A stretch of 64,000 nt of DNA from Anthonomus grandis grandis (lineage: Eukaryota > Arthropoda > Insecta > Coleoptera > Curculionidae), in contig NC_065546.1 of NCBI RefSeq assembly GCF_022605725.1, positions 46,620,227-46,684,226 on the forward strand. Reading direction: 5' to 3'. The translations under genes and the position numbers were made by a program. The notes under the pieces are model-generated. The model was not told the DNA's origin. It saw only the letters and a program-made list of their open reading frames with translations, and did no database searches. Each line of letters starts with the position of its first letter. Positions within the stretch are counted from its first letter, which is position 1. Shown here one piece after another: positions 11,445-23,104 of this stretch.

Positions 11445-12083
11445 CCCCAATTATCGGCATTTATTACAAATTATCCCCTTAAATAAGATTCCTGCTACGA
11501 AATCGTTGAATAAAAATAATTCCGTAAATCTTTATCTACGCCTCTGTAAAATCGAACTCTCCTCTGTCAAAATCTGAAAAGACAGCTGTCAAAACAATAC
11601 TGGTCAGTTCGCGCAAAACTGTTGAATTGTGCGTTTGTTGTTACTTCCGTTAAGAAACAGGTAAGCTAAATCGTGTTATAATTTATGATTAAAAATTCGC
11701 ATAAACATTCCATTACGTTTAATATGTTTCGAAACTATTGTTTTTGATATTTTTTCTGTTAAAAACTATTTTTCTCTTGCTTTTTCGAGAATTTTATGAG
11801 TGCCGATAATCAGTACGTAAATATTAATTAGTGACCCAATTATCGGCAGAGGTGCCGATAATTGTTGTGTGTTATGAGTTATGTGCCTTATAGTGAGTGC
11901 ATTTAGGTCGATTTTACGTTGAATTATTAACGTACCATGGGAAGTGATTGATCTTTAAATGCAGTATAAAACAAAGAAATTATACACCAATTTTCGGCAC
12001 TCTATATTTTGTACTAGAGTTAGCCTTATTTGACGCATAATATATCTACCGATAATACATACACTATAAGTGCCGATCATTGG
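11445..12083. repeat. Subterminal TGCCGATAATTG-type repeats
   Basis: Copies lie at 11445-11460 (minus), 11810-11821 (plus), 11835-11848 (minus), 11852-11864 (plus), 11987-12000 (minus), 12048-12059 (partial) and 12070-12083 (plus, GATCATTGG). All share the core of the inner TIR sequence TGCCGATAAT. Their spread over 640 bases ahead of the transposase start suggests binding or autoregulatory sites. Confidence 0.65.
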
Positions 12084-12119
12084 ATACGTTTGTTTTAGAT
12101 CAGAAATACTTTAATAACA

Positions 12120-14235
12120 ATGGAAAAGAAGAAACGAATTCAATATTCTACCGAAGCTATAAAGAATGCTATTGGCGCCATTCAGGCAGGAATGCCTTTT
12201 AAAACAGCTAGCAAGTTACATCGGGTACCAAGATCGACCCTTCAGGACAAAAAAAAGGTAGAACGAATTTAGATAAGAAATGTGGACCAGGAACTATACT
12301 AACAAGTATGAAGAAAACTTACTGGTAGCATGGTTATTCCGGATAGCAGCTTGTGAATTTCCAGCAACAAAAACGCAGTTGTTAGATAGAGTTCAACTAT
12401 TACTCAAAGAACTGAATAGGCCTAATAATTTCACAGACGGTAGGCCTAGACGGAAATGGTATGAACTATTTCTAAAGAGGCATCCAGAACTGGCAGCAAG
12501 AATTTCCCAAAACCTCACTTCTGCTAGAAATATTCTAACAGAAAATCGCATGTGTCAGTGGTTCATAGAAGTACGGGCCTACTTACAAGACACAAAAAAC
12601 CTTAACATTACCTATGACCCCAGCCGTGTGTTCAATTGTGATGAAACGGCTTTTGGAGAACAGTTTACTCATTTGTAAACAATAATGACAAAAAATGCTT
12701 GACGACTTTGGTGACATGTAGTGCCTCTGGTCAAATTTTACTGCTAATGATCGTTTACAACTACAAAAGAATTCCCAAATCAGTTGTCGAAAAAGTTCCA
12801 AAAAAAACACTGGGGTATCGGAAAGTCGGAAAATGGGTGGATGACTGGTGAAAGCTTTTTTGAGTACGTCGCCAATATATTTCATCACCCTTGGTTAGTT
12901 GCTCAGAAAGTCCAGTTTCCCGTTATATTGTTCTTGGATGGACACACATCTCACCTGACGATGTCGCTTAGCGAATTTTGCAGTAAAAATAATATCATCC
13001 TAATAGCTCCTTGTCCCAACGCAACACATATTTTGCAGCCACTCGACGTGGCTGTGTTCCGACCGTTGAAACTTGAGTGGAAAAAGAGCGTACACCGATG
13101 TAGAATAAAAAACCAAGGCCAAAAGATTACCAAAGACTTATTTGCGCCTATCTTGGAATCCACTTTTCAAAAAGTGACCAATATCCCAGATATAATTAAA
13201 AACGGGTTTCGAACCTGCGGGCTTGTTCCCTTCAATGTTGAGAATATAAAATTTTCCAAATATTTCAAGACAGAAACCGGAGCACAAAATCATCAAGAGA
13301 ACCCTGAACAGCCTACAAAATCACAAGCAGCTTTAAGAAGCGTGGAACAATATATTCCACCAGAGACCCTTAGATTATTTCAGCTTTCCGGGCCAGTCTG
13401 GGAAAGACCAATAGAACATACTAGCCTGTTTTCACTCTGGATGAAAATGAAGACCAAAGGAACCAATAAACATATCAATGCAATAGAAAAGTTTGTTGAT
13501 GAAGCACAAGGTGAAAATGAACTCCAAGAAGACTTAAATGAAAATGATCTCCAAGAAGACTTTGCCGTGGGTGATTCTTCTATAGAGGCAGAATTTTACA
13601 ACGAAATGGATGTCACAGGTGTCAATGAAAATGACAAATTAATGAATGACGAGTCATAAGTGGATAATCAACTTCAAGAAGACACTGAAATTGATGTTAC
13701 AGAAATGATTGACTGTACAAATTTATCTCTTCCAGTAGGTGTTGCTGAAGATATTCCCATTATAATTGCAAAAACATTCGATGAATCTCAACATGACGTA
13801 CATGTGGAAAACTCTTGGCATAATATTTCTTCTTCTGTAAAACAAAACTTTAAAAAAATTGGCTCTGACCAAATTACGACAATGCCCAGCAATAAAACAG
13901 ATTCGATAAGCGAGAAAAACTCGAATTTAGAAAAAAAAATGTTGCCTTTGCAACAAATTGTTGCTTTAGATGAATCTGTTCCGACGCCATTCAAGAAAAT
14001 TTTATTTTGGCCTACTCCTAAGGAAAACAGTGCTAAGCCTAAACCAGTTAAGGATAGGGTACCTGCTGTAGCAACTTCATCTTAGTGGCAACAATATTAT
14101 CAAAAAAAGGAAGAAAAGAAGAAACAAGAAGAACAGCTAAAGCTAAAAAGAAAGATAAAGCATAGCCAAAAGAAAGAAGTGGGAAACGAAAAGAAGAAGG
14201 TTAAGACTAAGAATGCTGTTCCACAAAAGGTTTGA
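12120..14235 (+). pseudogene. Pogo-like DDE transposase, frameshifted
   Basis: An ATG at 12120 starts a Psq-type helix-turn-helix ('AGMPFKTASKLHRVPRSTLQ') that ends at a stop at 12270 after a frameshift in an A-run. Frame 12280-12678 continues with a CENP-B/Tc5-like DNA-binding domain ('GRPRRKWYELFLKRHPEL') and the first catalytic motif 'FNCDET' (D at residue 121 of that frame). A second shift leads through 12675-12800 into frame 12784-13659 with 'LDGHTSH' (D52) and 'HILQPLDVAVF' (D88), spacing 35. In-frame stops at 13657 and 14083 interrupt an acidic then Lys/Glu-rich tail that would have ended at 14235. All three catalytic acids survive, but the gene has at least two frameshifts and two stops, so it is inactive. 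Confidence 0.85.
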
Positions 14236-14620
14236 AGAAGAATTTCTTGAAACCTTTTGTGGAACAGCAGCTGTTGATTTTTTTTTTAATTAAAATTCAT
14301 TTAGTAAATAAAATTCAAAGGCATTCTAACAAGCTAAAGGTGCCGATAATAGGAATGTTTACCTTATAAAATTAAAAATCTAAATATGATTTTAAATTTT
14401 TTGTTAATGAGTGAAATATTTGATAACAATAAAACTCATTTGATACAAGTAATTCACTATGTCACTATTATCAAAACATTAATGTAAGTCCTCTTTTTCA
14501 TTGTCGTTCAAATGACATTATTTTATCGTCACAAAAGGGCACGACTTTTGCTGACTACGTCAATAAATGACCATATTTTGACTACTTTTTTGGCGTTATA
14601 CGTCATTTTGTGGTTACCTG

Positions 14621-15740
14621 AATGGTCTAAGCAAATTTTCGAAAACGCCTAATATAGTCCCTTTAAAATTCAACAACTTTATTTAATGTGTCTAAAATCC
14701 AAGGTATTCCTATTATGTTTCAAATACTAAAGCTATGACATTATGGTGCATAATATATATAAATCAACAACTGGTCAAAAGCACTATTTGTAAACTAACC
14801 CACTGACTACAAATATTAATTATCTAAACATTTAAGACGGGGACACTCTCTTCACGCTTCTGCGGTCTTTCAGAGGGACTTTGATTAACGACAAACAAAA
14901 ATATTGGGCCACAGTTTAAAGGATTGGATTAAGGATATTTGAATAATTTTTAATCTTATCTTACAATTAAAGCTCTCGGGGAACAAGCTACCTACATAAG
15001 CCACATTCAGTAATTTTTGAGGAAAACAACTTTAAAGGTGGCATGTCTTTTTCATGTCCAAATAAAACTACAATTTTGTTATTAATAAAACACACTTAAA
15101 AATGGTTTTAGAAATTCTTTGGTCATAATAAAAAATCCAATTTTTTCATAGATCTTCTGGGCTTTTAATGTTTCTCCAATACTTGAATTTTTTCAGATGG
15201 CAACAAGTTTCTCTCCAATATGTATGTAACTGTTAGCTTTTCCATACTTTACAAATTTTTCTATTTTTATACAAATTACTTATTGGACACCCAAAAAATT
15301 CTTTTTTGAGATTTTTCAAGACACAATTTTGCTTACTTACCATTATTTTAGATTCAGATAGTCATTCAAGCTCACTATCAGTTAGATAGTAATCTCTGTC
15401 TGCTATACTCAATTAAACTAAAATAACTTTCAGACAAATTGTCTGACCACTTAGTTGTTGACTGAAAATATCCAATATATTCTGCAGAGGCAACGAAATA
15501 ATTTGAGTTCCTTTTAAATGACTTTGCAAATGGCTTGTGGCCTTTAAAGTTCGATTTTTAGGAAAATGTGGCTTATGTTCCTTGTTGCCCCAAGCCCCTG
15601 ATTTTACCCTGTATCCATATACCTCCATTAAATTACTCTTTTACATAAGTCTATAAATCTTAATAATACTTTTAATTTATTATTAGACTTTAAAAGTAAT
15701 GATACATTATGCTGAAGAAATTTTTTCTTAATTTAAATAA
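14621..15740. other. AT-rich stretch without recognised features
   Basis: No coding domain or structured repeat was recognised. The minus-strand frame at 15413-15628 is short and lacks motifs. The 3' end of the adjacent LINE probably begins near 15740, so its untranslated tail may extend into this stretch. Confidence 0.4.
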
Positions 15741-15749
15741 TTCAAATTC

Positions 15750-17490
15750 AATTCAAGCATATTTGTCTTCATTAAAAGCATATGAAAAGAGACAGTAATT
15801 CATATCATCTAAGTCAACATTATTAAGGGAACATAGTGGGGTTGTACTCAGCCCCATTCTATAGAGCATTTTATTAAGGTTGCCATGACCTGAATTGATT
15901 CTTACATATTCATCCAGGTAGTATATTTACTTCTACTTAAACGTTTAAATTAAGGTGTTTAGACAATATCGGGTGTAATTTAAAAATAGTGGCTTTTATT
16001 ATGTTTAGCAAAATTGCTATATTCTATACAAAATTTTTGCTTATTTGTTTGTTTTAGGGTTGAGAAAACATCATATATTTGCAAGGACTCTAGAGGCGCA
16101 CCATGAATTATTAATTGTTTGGCGATTAAATCGGCCATCTCGTTACCGTGAATACCTGCTTGGCCTTTGACCCAAACATATATTACATCTATTTGGGCTG
16201 CAAATAATAATTCCAATTGGTCATATATGTTTTGAATGAATACATTTTTAACAATGCAAGAACAAACGATTTAGAATTCGAATGATAGAATAATATTTGT
16301 TTTGTAAGTATTTATTCTAGAGCCTTTTGTATAGTATATCCCTCGGCGAAGAAGATTGACAAATTCTTTTGCAGTTGTACATTTTCCTATAATTAGTTTT
16401 TAGTTCTACAAATCCACATCCTGTTCCAAGATCACTCTTTGATCCGTCCATATAGATGTTACGAGTAAGAGGATAGTTGTCTAAAACTTTTTGGATGGTA
16501 ACTCTGAATAACAAGGAAAAATTCACTGTATTTAAACAACTATTATACCTTGAATCAAATAATGATGGCTTGCTGAAGTAACACAATATAATTTTGCCAT
16601 AAAACAGTTTCAACAAAACCTTTTCTATACAAGTATCTAGTCTTAGTTACAAATTTTTGTCCTAAATATTGTCTTCGGTTATTTAATGGCAACTCTTTGC
16701 ATTCGTTAAATAAGGCTTGTGTCGGAGTCGTCTTAAATGCACCAGTTATTATTCGAAGAGCTTTGTATTGGATTCTGTCAATTTTGATTAAACGACTTTT
16801 TGTTGCTGATGCATAGAATATAGAACCAAAGTCCATGATTTGTCTATTATAGGCTCCATAAAAGGTAAGGAAAGTTTTTGGGTCTGCACCCCAGTGACGA
16901 CGAACTATGGTCTTAAGGATGTTGAGGCTTTTTTTTTGCCTTTTGCAATACCATATTTATGTATTAACTTTTAATCTATTGTAATATTAAGATATTTGTG
17001 ATTCGGACTCCAGGGTATATTCATATTTCCAATTTTCACTTGATTAGGTATTACACACGATGTCTAGTATAAACAACTATGGCGGATTTAGATGATGATA
17101 TACTTAAGCCATGACTATTAAAATAATAAGAATTACAAATATTTAAAATATTGTTTAATTGCCTAAATGTATCTTCTAACTTGTAGCTGGACGTGTATAC
17201 ACAAAAATCATCAGCACACTGAAAAATTTTATAACTAAGGAAAAATCGGTTCAATTCCAAAGTATATATATTAAATAGTAAAGGGCTTAATACAGAACCC
17301 TGTGGAAGACCTATTCTTGACTATCTAGGTGTAGTTACCAAGTTATTAGTTTTTATAAATATTTTGCAGTCCATGTACATTTTGGTTACATTAATTGCAA
17401 ATTTCCTGGGTATGCTGATTTTTACCATTTAGTCTATTAATACTGATAATACCACATTGTCATAGGCTTTAGATAAATCCAGATATAATG
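15750..17490 (-). pseudogene. 5'-truncated LINE with RT and RNase H
   Basis: Reading the minus strand from 17490 downward gives reverse-transcriptase motif A 'DLSKAYDNVV' (17440-17480), 'GLPQGSVLSPLLFNIYTLEL' (near 17290), the catalytic block as 'CADDFCVY' (17051-17260 frame) and the post-RT 'DFGSIFYASATKSRL..YKALRIITGAFKTTP' region (16555-16836). RNase H follows, with 'IYMDGSKSDLGTGCGF' (16317-16616) and 'WVKGQAGIHGNEMADLIAK' (15980-16216). The C-terminal block 'INSGHGNLNKMLYRMGL' closes it (15750-15900). This order fits the I/jockey-superfamily elements that carry RNase H. ORF1, endonuclease and early RT are missing, and several frameshifts are present. Confidence 0.85.
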
Positions 17491-17639
17491 CTGGTTAATA
17501 GTAATTATTATAATATGTTTCATAATTATCAGTAAGTAAATACTAAAATGAGTTTTTAAATACCCATAAAAACTAAAATATAGAGTTACTTACTTACCTA
17601 CTATTTTTAGTAGACTATGTATGTATTATTTTATTTGAA

Positions 17640-18125
17640 TTATAATTTCATATCGCATTTAATTTAAAAAAATATATACATTTTTAAATCTACTAAAAAT
17701 CATGTAGCCATAACGAAATTAGCTTTTTTTATCCTCTTAAGCCTAAAATTTACTCGAATCTCTATTTATCGAAAATACAGCATAACTTAATTGGATAAGA
17801 TCCTCATTTATATATTTGTTTAGTAATAACAATGGTTGTAATTTTATTTTTCTATGAACCAAAAAGCTAAGTAAAATTCTAATATAATTTATGAAAAAAT
17901 CTAAAATTGATGTAGTATTGAAAATGAAAAATTATAATTGCTTTTTCATGTTAGCAATAAAGAAAATGGAGTTATCTGTATTGTAAATTGGGCAGATGTT
18001 AAAGTATATAAAATTGCTCATTATTAATCAAGTGAAATTAATTATTAATAAAAAATATTATTTTGCAATAACCTTAAAGTAAGTTTTTAAATTACCTTCT
18101 TCAAAGAATTTTTTTGCCGATAATA
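17640..18125. repeat. Copy 1 of a ~490-bp direct duplication
   Basis: It matches 19360-19870 in direct orientation over its length. Shared phrases include CATGTAGCCATAACGAAATT, GCTTTTTCATGTTAGCAATA and TTCTTCAAAGAATTTTTTTG. It has no coding content. The pair could be diverged LTRs, copies of one dispersed repeat, or a local duplication. Confidence 0.75.
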
Positions 18126-18983
18126 TTTTGACCGAACTTCTAATAATGCCTAAATTAAAATTATCCTATTGCATGTTTAATATTAAAGAGCAGCATATCC
18201 TAACATTTGCCAAAATACTCAACAATCATTGTCTTACACGTCTACACCTAAAATTTACACAAAAATGGAACAAAACAACCGCTTCATTATTATTCAAGAG
18301 ACGTACTAAAACTCAGTAAACTTCCTCCGACATCCTTCAGCAAAACCGTGTGTCAAGACTTGTTTACTCTCGTGTATTTTGGGATCTGCTTACACCTGAA
18401 CCCGATGTAAATACACAGAGAAGAAATCCTTCATACATAAAGTTGATGCTGGAAATTTAGGTCCTTTAATTGAATTAAGGAGAATGTATTGTGCCTAGGA
18501 AATCTTGATGTAATTAGTTATGAAGTACAGAACTCTCTAATGTATTTTGTAAAATGTATTGTTGGCAAGTAGGAGAATTTAAGTTATAAGCTATTTAAAG
18601 TTATTTTTTAATTATATAATATAAAATATCCATTAATGTGAACAATTAATGCCAGATTTATTTAATTTTTCTCGCGATTGGTGAAAACTAAAACACAAAA
18701 GTAGGTTAATTATTAAATGTAAATTTGGATATCTGGCTAAAAATTTTACTAACTTTTTAATTAATTAAGTTTTCCTAACTTAACTAACCTTATAATTTAT
18801 ATTTTTTAACTTTAGTTGCTTGAGAAAAGTTGAAATTTAAAAACAAAAATGGAAAAAACTAAAGGAAATATTAGTATATAGGAAAAATATATAATTTTAT
18901 TAATCATTTTAAAAGCCTTAAATAAAATATGTTCACCTACGGGTTTGTTTTAGTAAAATCTGTATTGTTATGACCAGTTCATA
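18126..18983. other. Spacer between the duplicated segments
   Basis: A 63-codon plus-strand frame (18128-18319) and stop-interrupted readings near 18330-18440 show slightly richer composition (CTCCGACATCCTTCAGCAAA). I recognise no family. If the flanking copies were LTRs this would be a severely deleted internal region, but no gag, protease or RT motif is seen. Confidence 0.3.
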
Positions 18984-19308
18984 ATGAATTACTTATATTG
19001 TTGGGTATTACATCACTATTATAGTAAATATGAAGTTAGAAAACATTATTTCATAAGATAGGTCGTTAGATAAAACCTCAACTCCTGGAATCTAAAACAA
19101 TTTAATATACCTCAAAAATAATATTGTATTTAAAGTTTATTAGACTAAATTAAATTAAATATAACAAAAGGTATCGACAAAGATTTAAATTCATATTTGT
19201 TGTAAATACGTCAATAAGTCTACTTCTTTCTTCTTTTCAATAATTGAGCGTATGAGATTATATATTTACTATAATAGTGACGTAATATTCAACAAAATAA
19301 GTAACTTA
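18984..19308. mobile_element. MITE, copy 2 of the GAGTTACTTATTTT family
   Basis: The left end TGAATTACTTATATTGTTGG..ATTACATCACTATTATAGTAAATA and the inverted right end TATTTACTATAATAGTGACGTAAT..CAACAAAATAAGTAAC are about 55-bp TIRs. Ends resemble the elements at 27740-28104 and 55320-55490. There is no coding sequence. The bases outside (CATAA left, TTAAGGC right) also recur at other copies, so true ends may lie a few bases further out. Confidence 0.65.
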
Positions 19309-19359
19309 TTAAGGCTTTGTTCTGGTGATTAATAAATAGTATTTTGATTTTATATTAAA

Positions 19360-19870
19360 TTCTGATTTCATATTGCATTTAATAAAAAATAAACATGCAT
19401 TTTTAAATCTTCTAAAAACCATGTAGCCATAACGAAATTAGCTTTTTTAATCCTCTTAAACCTAAAATTTCTGATAAAAATCCTGCATAACTTAATTGGA
19501 TATTATCATCATTTATATATTTGTTGATTAATAACATTTTTGTAATTATATATTTTTATGAACCAAAAATCTTAGTAAAAGAATATAATTTCTAAAAAAA
19601 TATAAAATTATTTGTTGCCAGAATTGCAAATGAACAATTATATTTAATTACAAAAAATTATAGTTGCTTTTTCATGTTAGCAATAAAGAAAATGGTTTTA
19701 TCTATAAAGTAAATTAGACAGATGTTAAAGTATATAAAATTGATTACTAATAATCAAAGAAAAAATTATAAAAAAAAGTATCATTTTGCAATAACCTCAA
19801 AAATAAGTTTTTAAAGTGCCTTCTCAAAATTATTCAATTCTTCAAAGAATTTTTTTTGCCATTTTATAAA
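19360..19870. repeat. Copy 2 of a ~490-bp direct duplication
   Basis: Direct partner of 17640-18125, offset about 1.72 kb, with many substitutions and small indels. Confidence 0.75.
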
Positions 19871-20580
19871 GTAGAACCCAGTTGTATATTTATTCCGAAT
19901 TTAAATTATACGAGTATAAACGTTACTGAAAATTACCAATTTTTTGCTTCTAAATAAGCTTAAAATTGGTTTGCTTAAAAGATATAGAATTTATTACGTA
20001 TACAGAAAAAAAAAACATTTACCACTAAAAGTGAAATTCATTGAATAATATTTAAACTTTTACTTTACGACACTAATTAATAGATGTATTGAGGTACCAA
20101 GATAGGCACGGGGGTTAAACCCGAAAATTTGAAAATTCTTCTAGAGTATAGAATGAAGAAGTATAACGTGATGTTTTTTGACTCTTCGCTAAGCGGCAAT
20201 ACACTGGAACATAGCCAGTTTTATTTCTGGCGTTGAAATAATATCTATCTTGATCAGTAATAAAATACTGTCACACCGGGGGTTGGGCCAGTCTAGGACA
20301 AGGCCGTGTGACGGTTACATGTATGTAACTGGGACCTTAAGGTACGCTTTAGCATTAAAACAAAATATATAGTTTACTAAATACCTTGTATTAACAGCAA
20401 AATATAATTATAACGATTTAAGTGGAGTTACCCAAATAAAAGAGCTAATTTGACAAGAGATAAACTAAGATCGACATAATAGGATTAATAATTTAAGTAC
20501 ATAGCAATATGTAACGAATTCTATAATTAAAGTGAAAGTAATGTTACGTAACTTAATAAAGTGAAAATGATTGTGGTCTT
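19871..20580. other. Stretch with two adjacent hairpins
   Basis: Mostly AT-rich and without a gene. At 20270-20329 two hairpins follow each other: GTCACAC (20270-20276) pairing with GTGTGAC (20306-20312) around a GC-rich loop, then the perfect palindrome GTTACATGTATGTAAC (20314-20329). This could be an LTR or element end, but no partner was found. Confidence 0.4.
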
Positions 20581-20585
20581 CTTCA

Positions 20586-20795
20586 TCAGATATTATCTTG
20601 GTTCAACAGAAGCCTGTTTGCCAGAAACCAGTCATTAATCTGTTCCTTTGCATCAGAGAGTTTTGAAAGCGCCTTTGCCTCAGATTCAATAAATGCAAAT
20701 ACTCCTATAATTGTCTTCCTAACATAAGTAATGAAAATTAGGAGGAACACATTTACATGAAGCCTTGAGGATTTTTTATACGTACTTTCGCTCAA
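20586..20795 (-). pseudogene. LINE reverse-transcriptase scrap
   Basis: The C-terminal part of this 69-codon frame reads 'AKEQINDWFLANRLLLNQDN'. That resembles the stretch just after the catalytic Asp pair of jockey/CR1-like reverse transcriptases. Nothing else of the element can be recognised on either side. A chance resemblance is possible but unlikely at this length. Confidence 0.5.
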
Positions 20796-20799
20796 GTAA

Positions 20800-23100
20800 A
20801 GACTTGAACATTGCTTTTATCAGTTTTATGGTGTTTTCATCAAATTTAAAATACTTAAATTTTCGTGATAAAATTCAATTCCATTCATAATGTTATAGAG
20901 AAAATAGAGCATAGCATGTGTAAAACTCATTGGACTCAAAAATATTATTAATATAATAAGCAATATCTTTTCTAGAGTTTGCTCACATATACACATAATA
21001 ATTATTCTTGTTAGTGGTAATATAATTTGACGTTTTTTAAAGTTCTAACTGCTTGGTCTTTTCAAGATCTCTTTGACCAATATACACATTTTGTATTGAT
21101 TTTTAAAATTTTTAATTTATTGATAATCATTTGACTTATAATCACTTTTCTTCATGTCATTTATAAACCAGCTTGCTTATTTCGACGAACAGATCTCTTT
21201 GTAAATGTTTTTTTTTGGGAAATGATCAGTGAAAAACTTCTGTCAAAATTGACATAAAAGCGCCAAATTTTTAATCAGCAGTAATTTGCTCCGCTAGTAT
21301 AACATCCCAAGAGATACCTCTTTAATTAATAGGGCAATGTGTGTCCTTAAAGGTCGGTCCCGTAGGCTTTTTGATCACTTAAAATCAGCAATCTGCACTA
21401 ATACGATCAGAAATATGAAACTGAACTACTTGTAATGTAAAATTTTTCATTTTTATTTCTAAAAAATAGTAAAGGCATTGTTCAGACTAGAATATCCTCT
21501 AGTCGCTTTAGAGAGTAGTTTCACTTATCAAAAATAGTATTCATACATTTATATATTTTGATATTAATTTCTGTTAGGTGTGTTTTTTGTATTTTGATTA
21601 ATTATGTTTTTTACTGTATTGATCTCTAAATACAAAGTTCATTTTAATTTATTTATTATTATAATTTAAAAATCCTATTCTTCTTATTAAAAATTGTGTG
21701 TAATTTAACATTATTAAATAAATAAAGTGATATGTACATAAATATTAAAAAATAAAATTTAACATAATATTTGTCAAGATGCTATACTATGCGACAGTTG
21801 TAACTGAAAACTGTTTACCACAAACTTAAAGAGAAAAATATAATGAACATAACAAATAAAATAAAAAAATAAGGTGGAAAATTAGTATTTAATATAGATA
21901 AAAATAAATTAAAAAAATAGATCTGGTATTTTTATCATATGTAAAAACTTGTAAAAACTAGGCTTCTTATTACTTATTACTGCTATTTAAAGTTCTCCTT
22001 TCAATTTTCTTTTATTTCTTCTTCTTTCCAGTCTTTATCTGTCGCAAACATATTTCATCAATGCATAACATAATTGGCCCTTTAAATATTTAATTGTTAC
22101 CGTCTTTCTAATTGCTAAAGTATTAACTACTGAATACGGTACTGTTAAAATTTTAAAATTTCTTTCTATTAAGGGAAAAATAATGTATTTGTAACATATT
22201 GCACCTTCGAGTATTTGTTTCTATACTATCGTAAATATTAAAAATGGTTCATTAGACTTCTAATATTTGTATTTTAATTAACCTTTGAAGTTGCAATTAT
22301 TAATTACTTTTAAAATCATTAAAAAAACAAGAAAAATCATTATAAAGGCTTTAAAAAAAATTAAACCTGTTAAAATATTTTTACGAAACCTTTTAACTTG
22401 GCCAAACGAAAAACCGTTGTTAAAACAGGATATGATTTTTTTAATTGCTGCATTTGAACACTAATATAAACATCAATAATAAAACGTGTTTTGGAAAAAA
22501 TTTTAAGGGCGTTTTTGTTGATCCGACCATAAAACATATCTGGTAATTTTTTAAACGAAAACTGAATGTTTTATGTACCCGAATCGAAAAAAAAAAACAT
22601 ACGACAACGCGTTTTATAGAATGATGCTTTTACGCGTTTCAATGTTATAGCATAAATGCATTTGAATATGAAAAACACATATTTCGATAAACAGTAATGG
22701 ATTTATGTAATGAACTTTTTTTACCAATATTTAAAAATAGTAAATTCAAATATAGTAAGCAAACAAATTTTATATAGTGTCACATCAATTATTATATATT
22801 TATTTTTATACTTAGTTTTTAGTACATACATAAAAAAACTATTTTTAAGTAAAGACAATAAGCAAATGTAAGTACATATTTAAAAGTATGCATTAGGTCC
22901 AATTATGTTATGCAATAATAATATTATTAAACAAACAAAAAAATTAAAGTAATAATAATAGTGAATAACAGTGAAGAAAGAAATTAAAAATAATTGTAGA
23001 ATTATATGTTAGTGCAACTGGACCTATGGTTTATTGTAATAGTTTTTTATTGATAGATTTGTTTTGCATAATATTTATTCTGATATTGAAGAAAGTTATT
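20800..23100. other. AT-rich stretch, no recognised feature
   Basis: About 2.3 kb is dominated by A/T runs. I found no domain, long inverted repeat or strong open frame. A few isolated GC-rich words (for example near 21340, AAGGTCGGTCCCGTAGGC) have no partner. Confidence 0.4.
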
Positions 23101-23104
23101 TTCC

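Larger units (their letters stand above)
11418..14364 (+). mobile_element. Pogo/Tigger-like DNA transposon
   Basis: The left end AGGTAAATGTACCTATCTTCGGCAC and the reverse complement of the right end, AGGTAAACATTCCTATTATCGGCAC, are inverted repeats. Both are flanked by TA (11416-11417 and 14365-14366). The 2.95-kb interior encodes, on the plus strand, a helix-turn-helix plus DDE_1 transposase with the usual pogo domain order, now broken. Copies of a TGCCGATAATTG-like word in the 5' non-coding part echo the inner TIR and may be transposase-binding sites. Confidence 0.85.
10079..14620. mobile_element. Candidate DNA element with CAGGYAACCA ends
   Basis: CAGGCAACCAAAAGACGTC at 10079 and the reverse complement of 14592-14620, CAGGTAACCACAAAATGACG, form an imperfect inverted repeat of about 29 bases. 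Both ends are dense in TGAC/GTCA words. The pogo element at 11418-14364 lies inside; without it the host element would be about 1.6 kb with no transposase seen. The CAGG tip recalls hAT ends, but no 8-bp target duplication is visible, so class is unresolved. Confidence 0.4.

Noticed and set aside
12583..12888. 101-codon minus-strand frame
   Set aside because: Antisense shadow of the pogo transposase.
13788..13994. 68-codon minus-strand frame
   Set aside because: Shadow of the pogo transposase tail.
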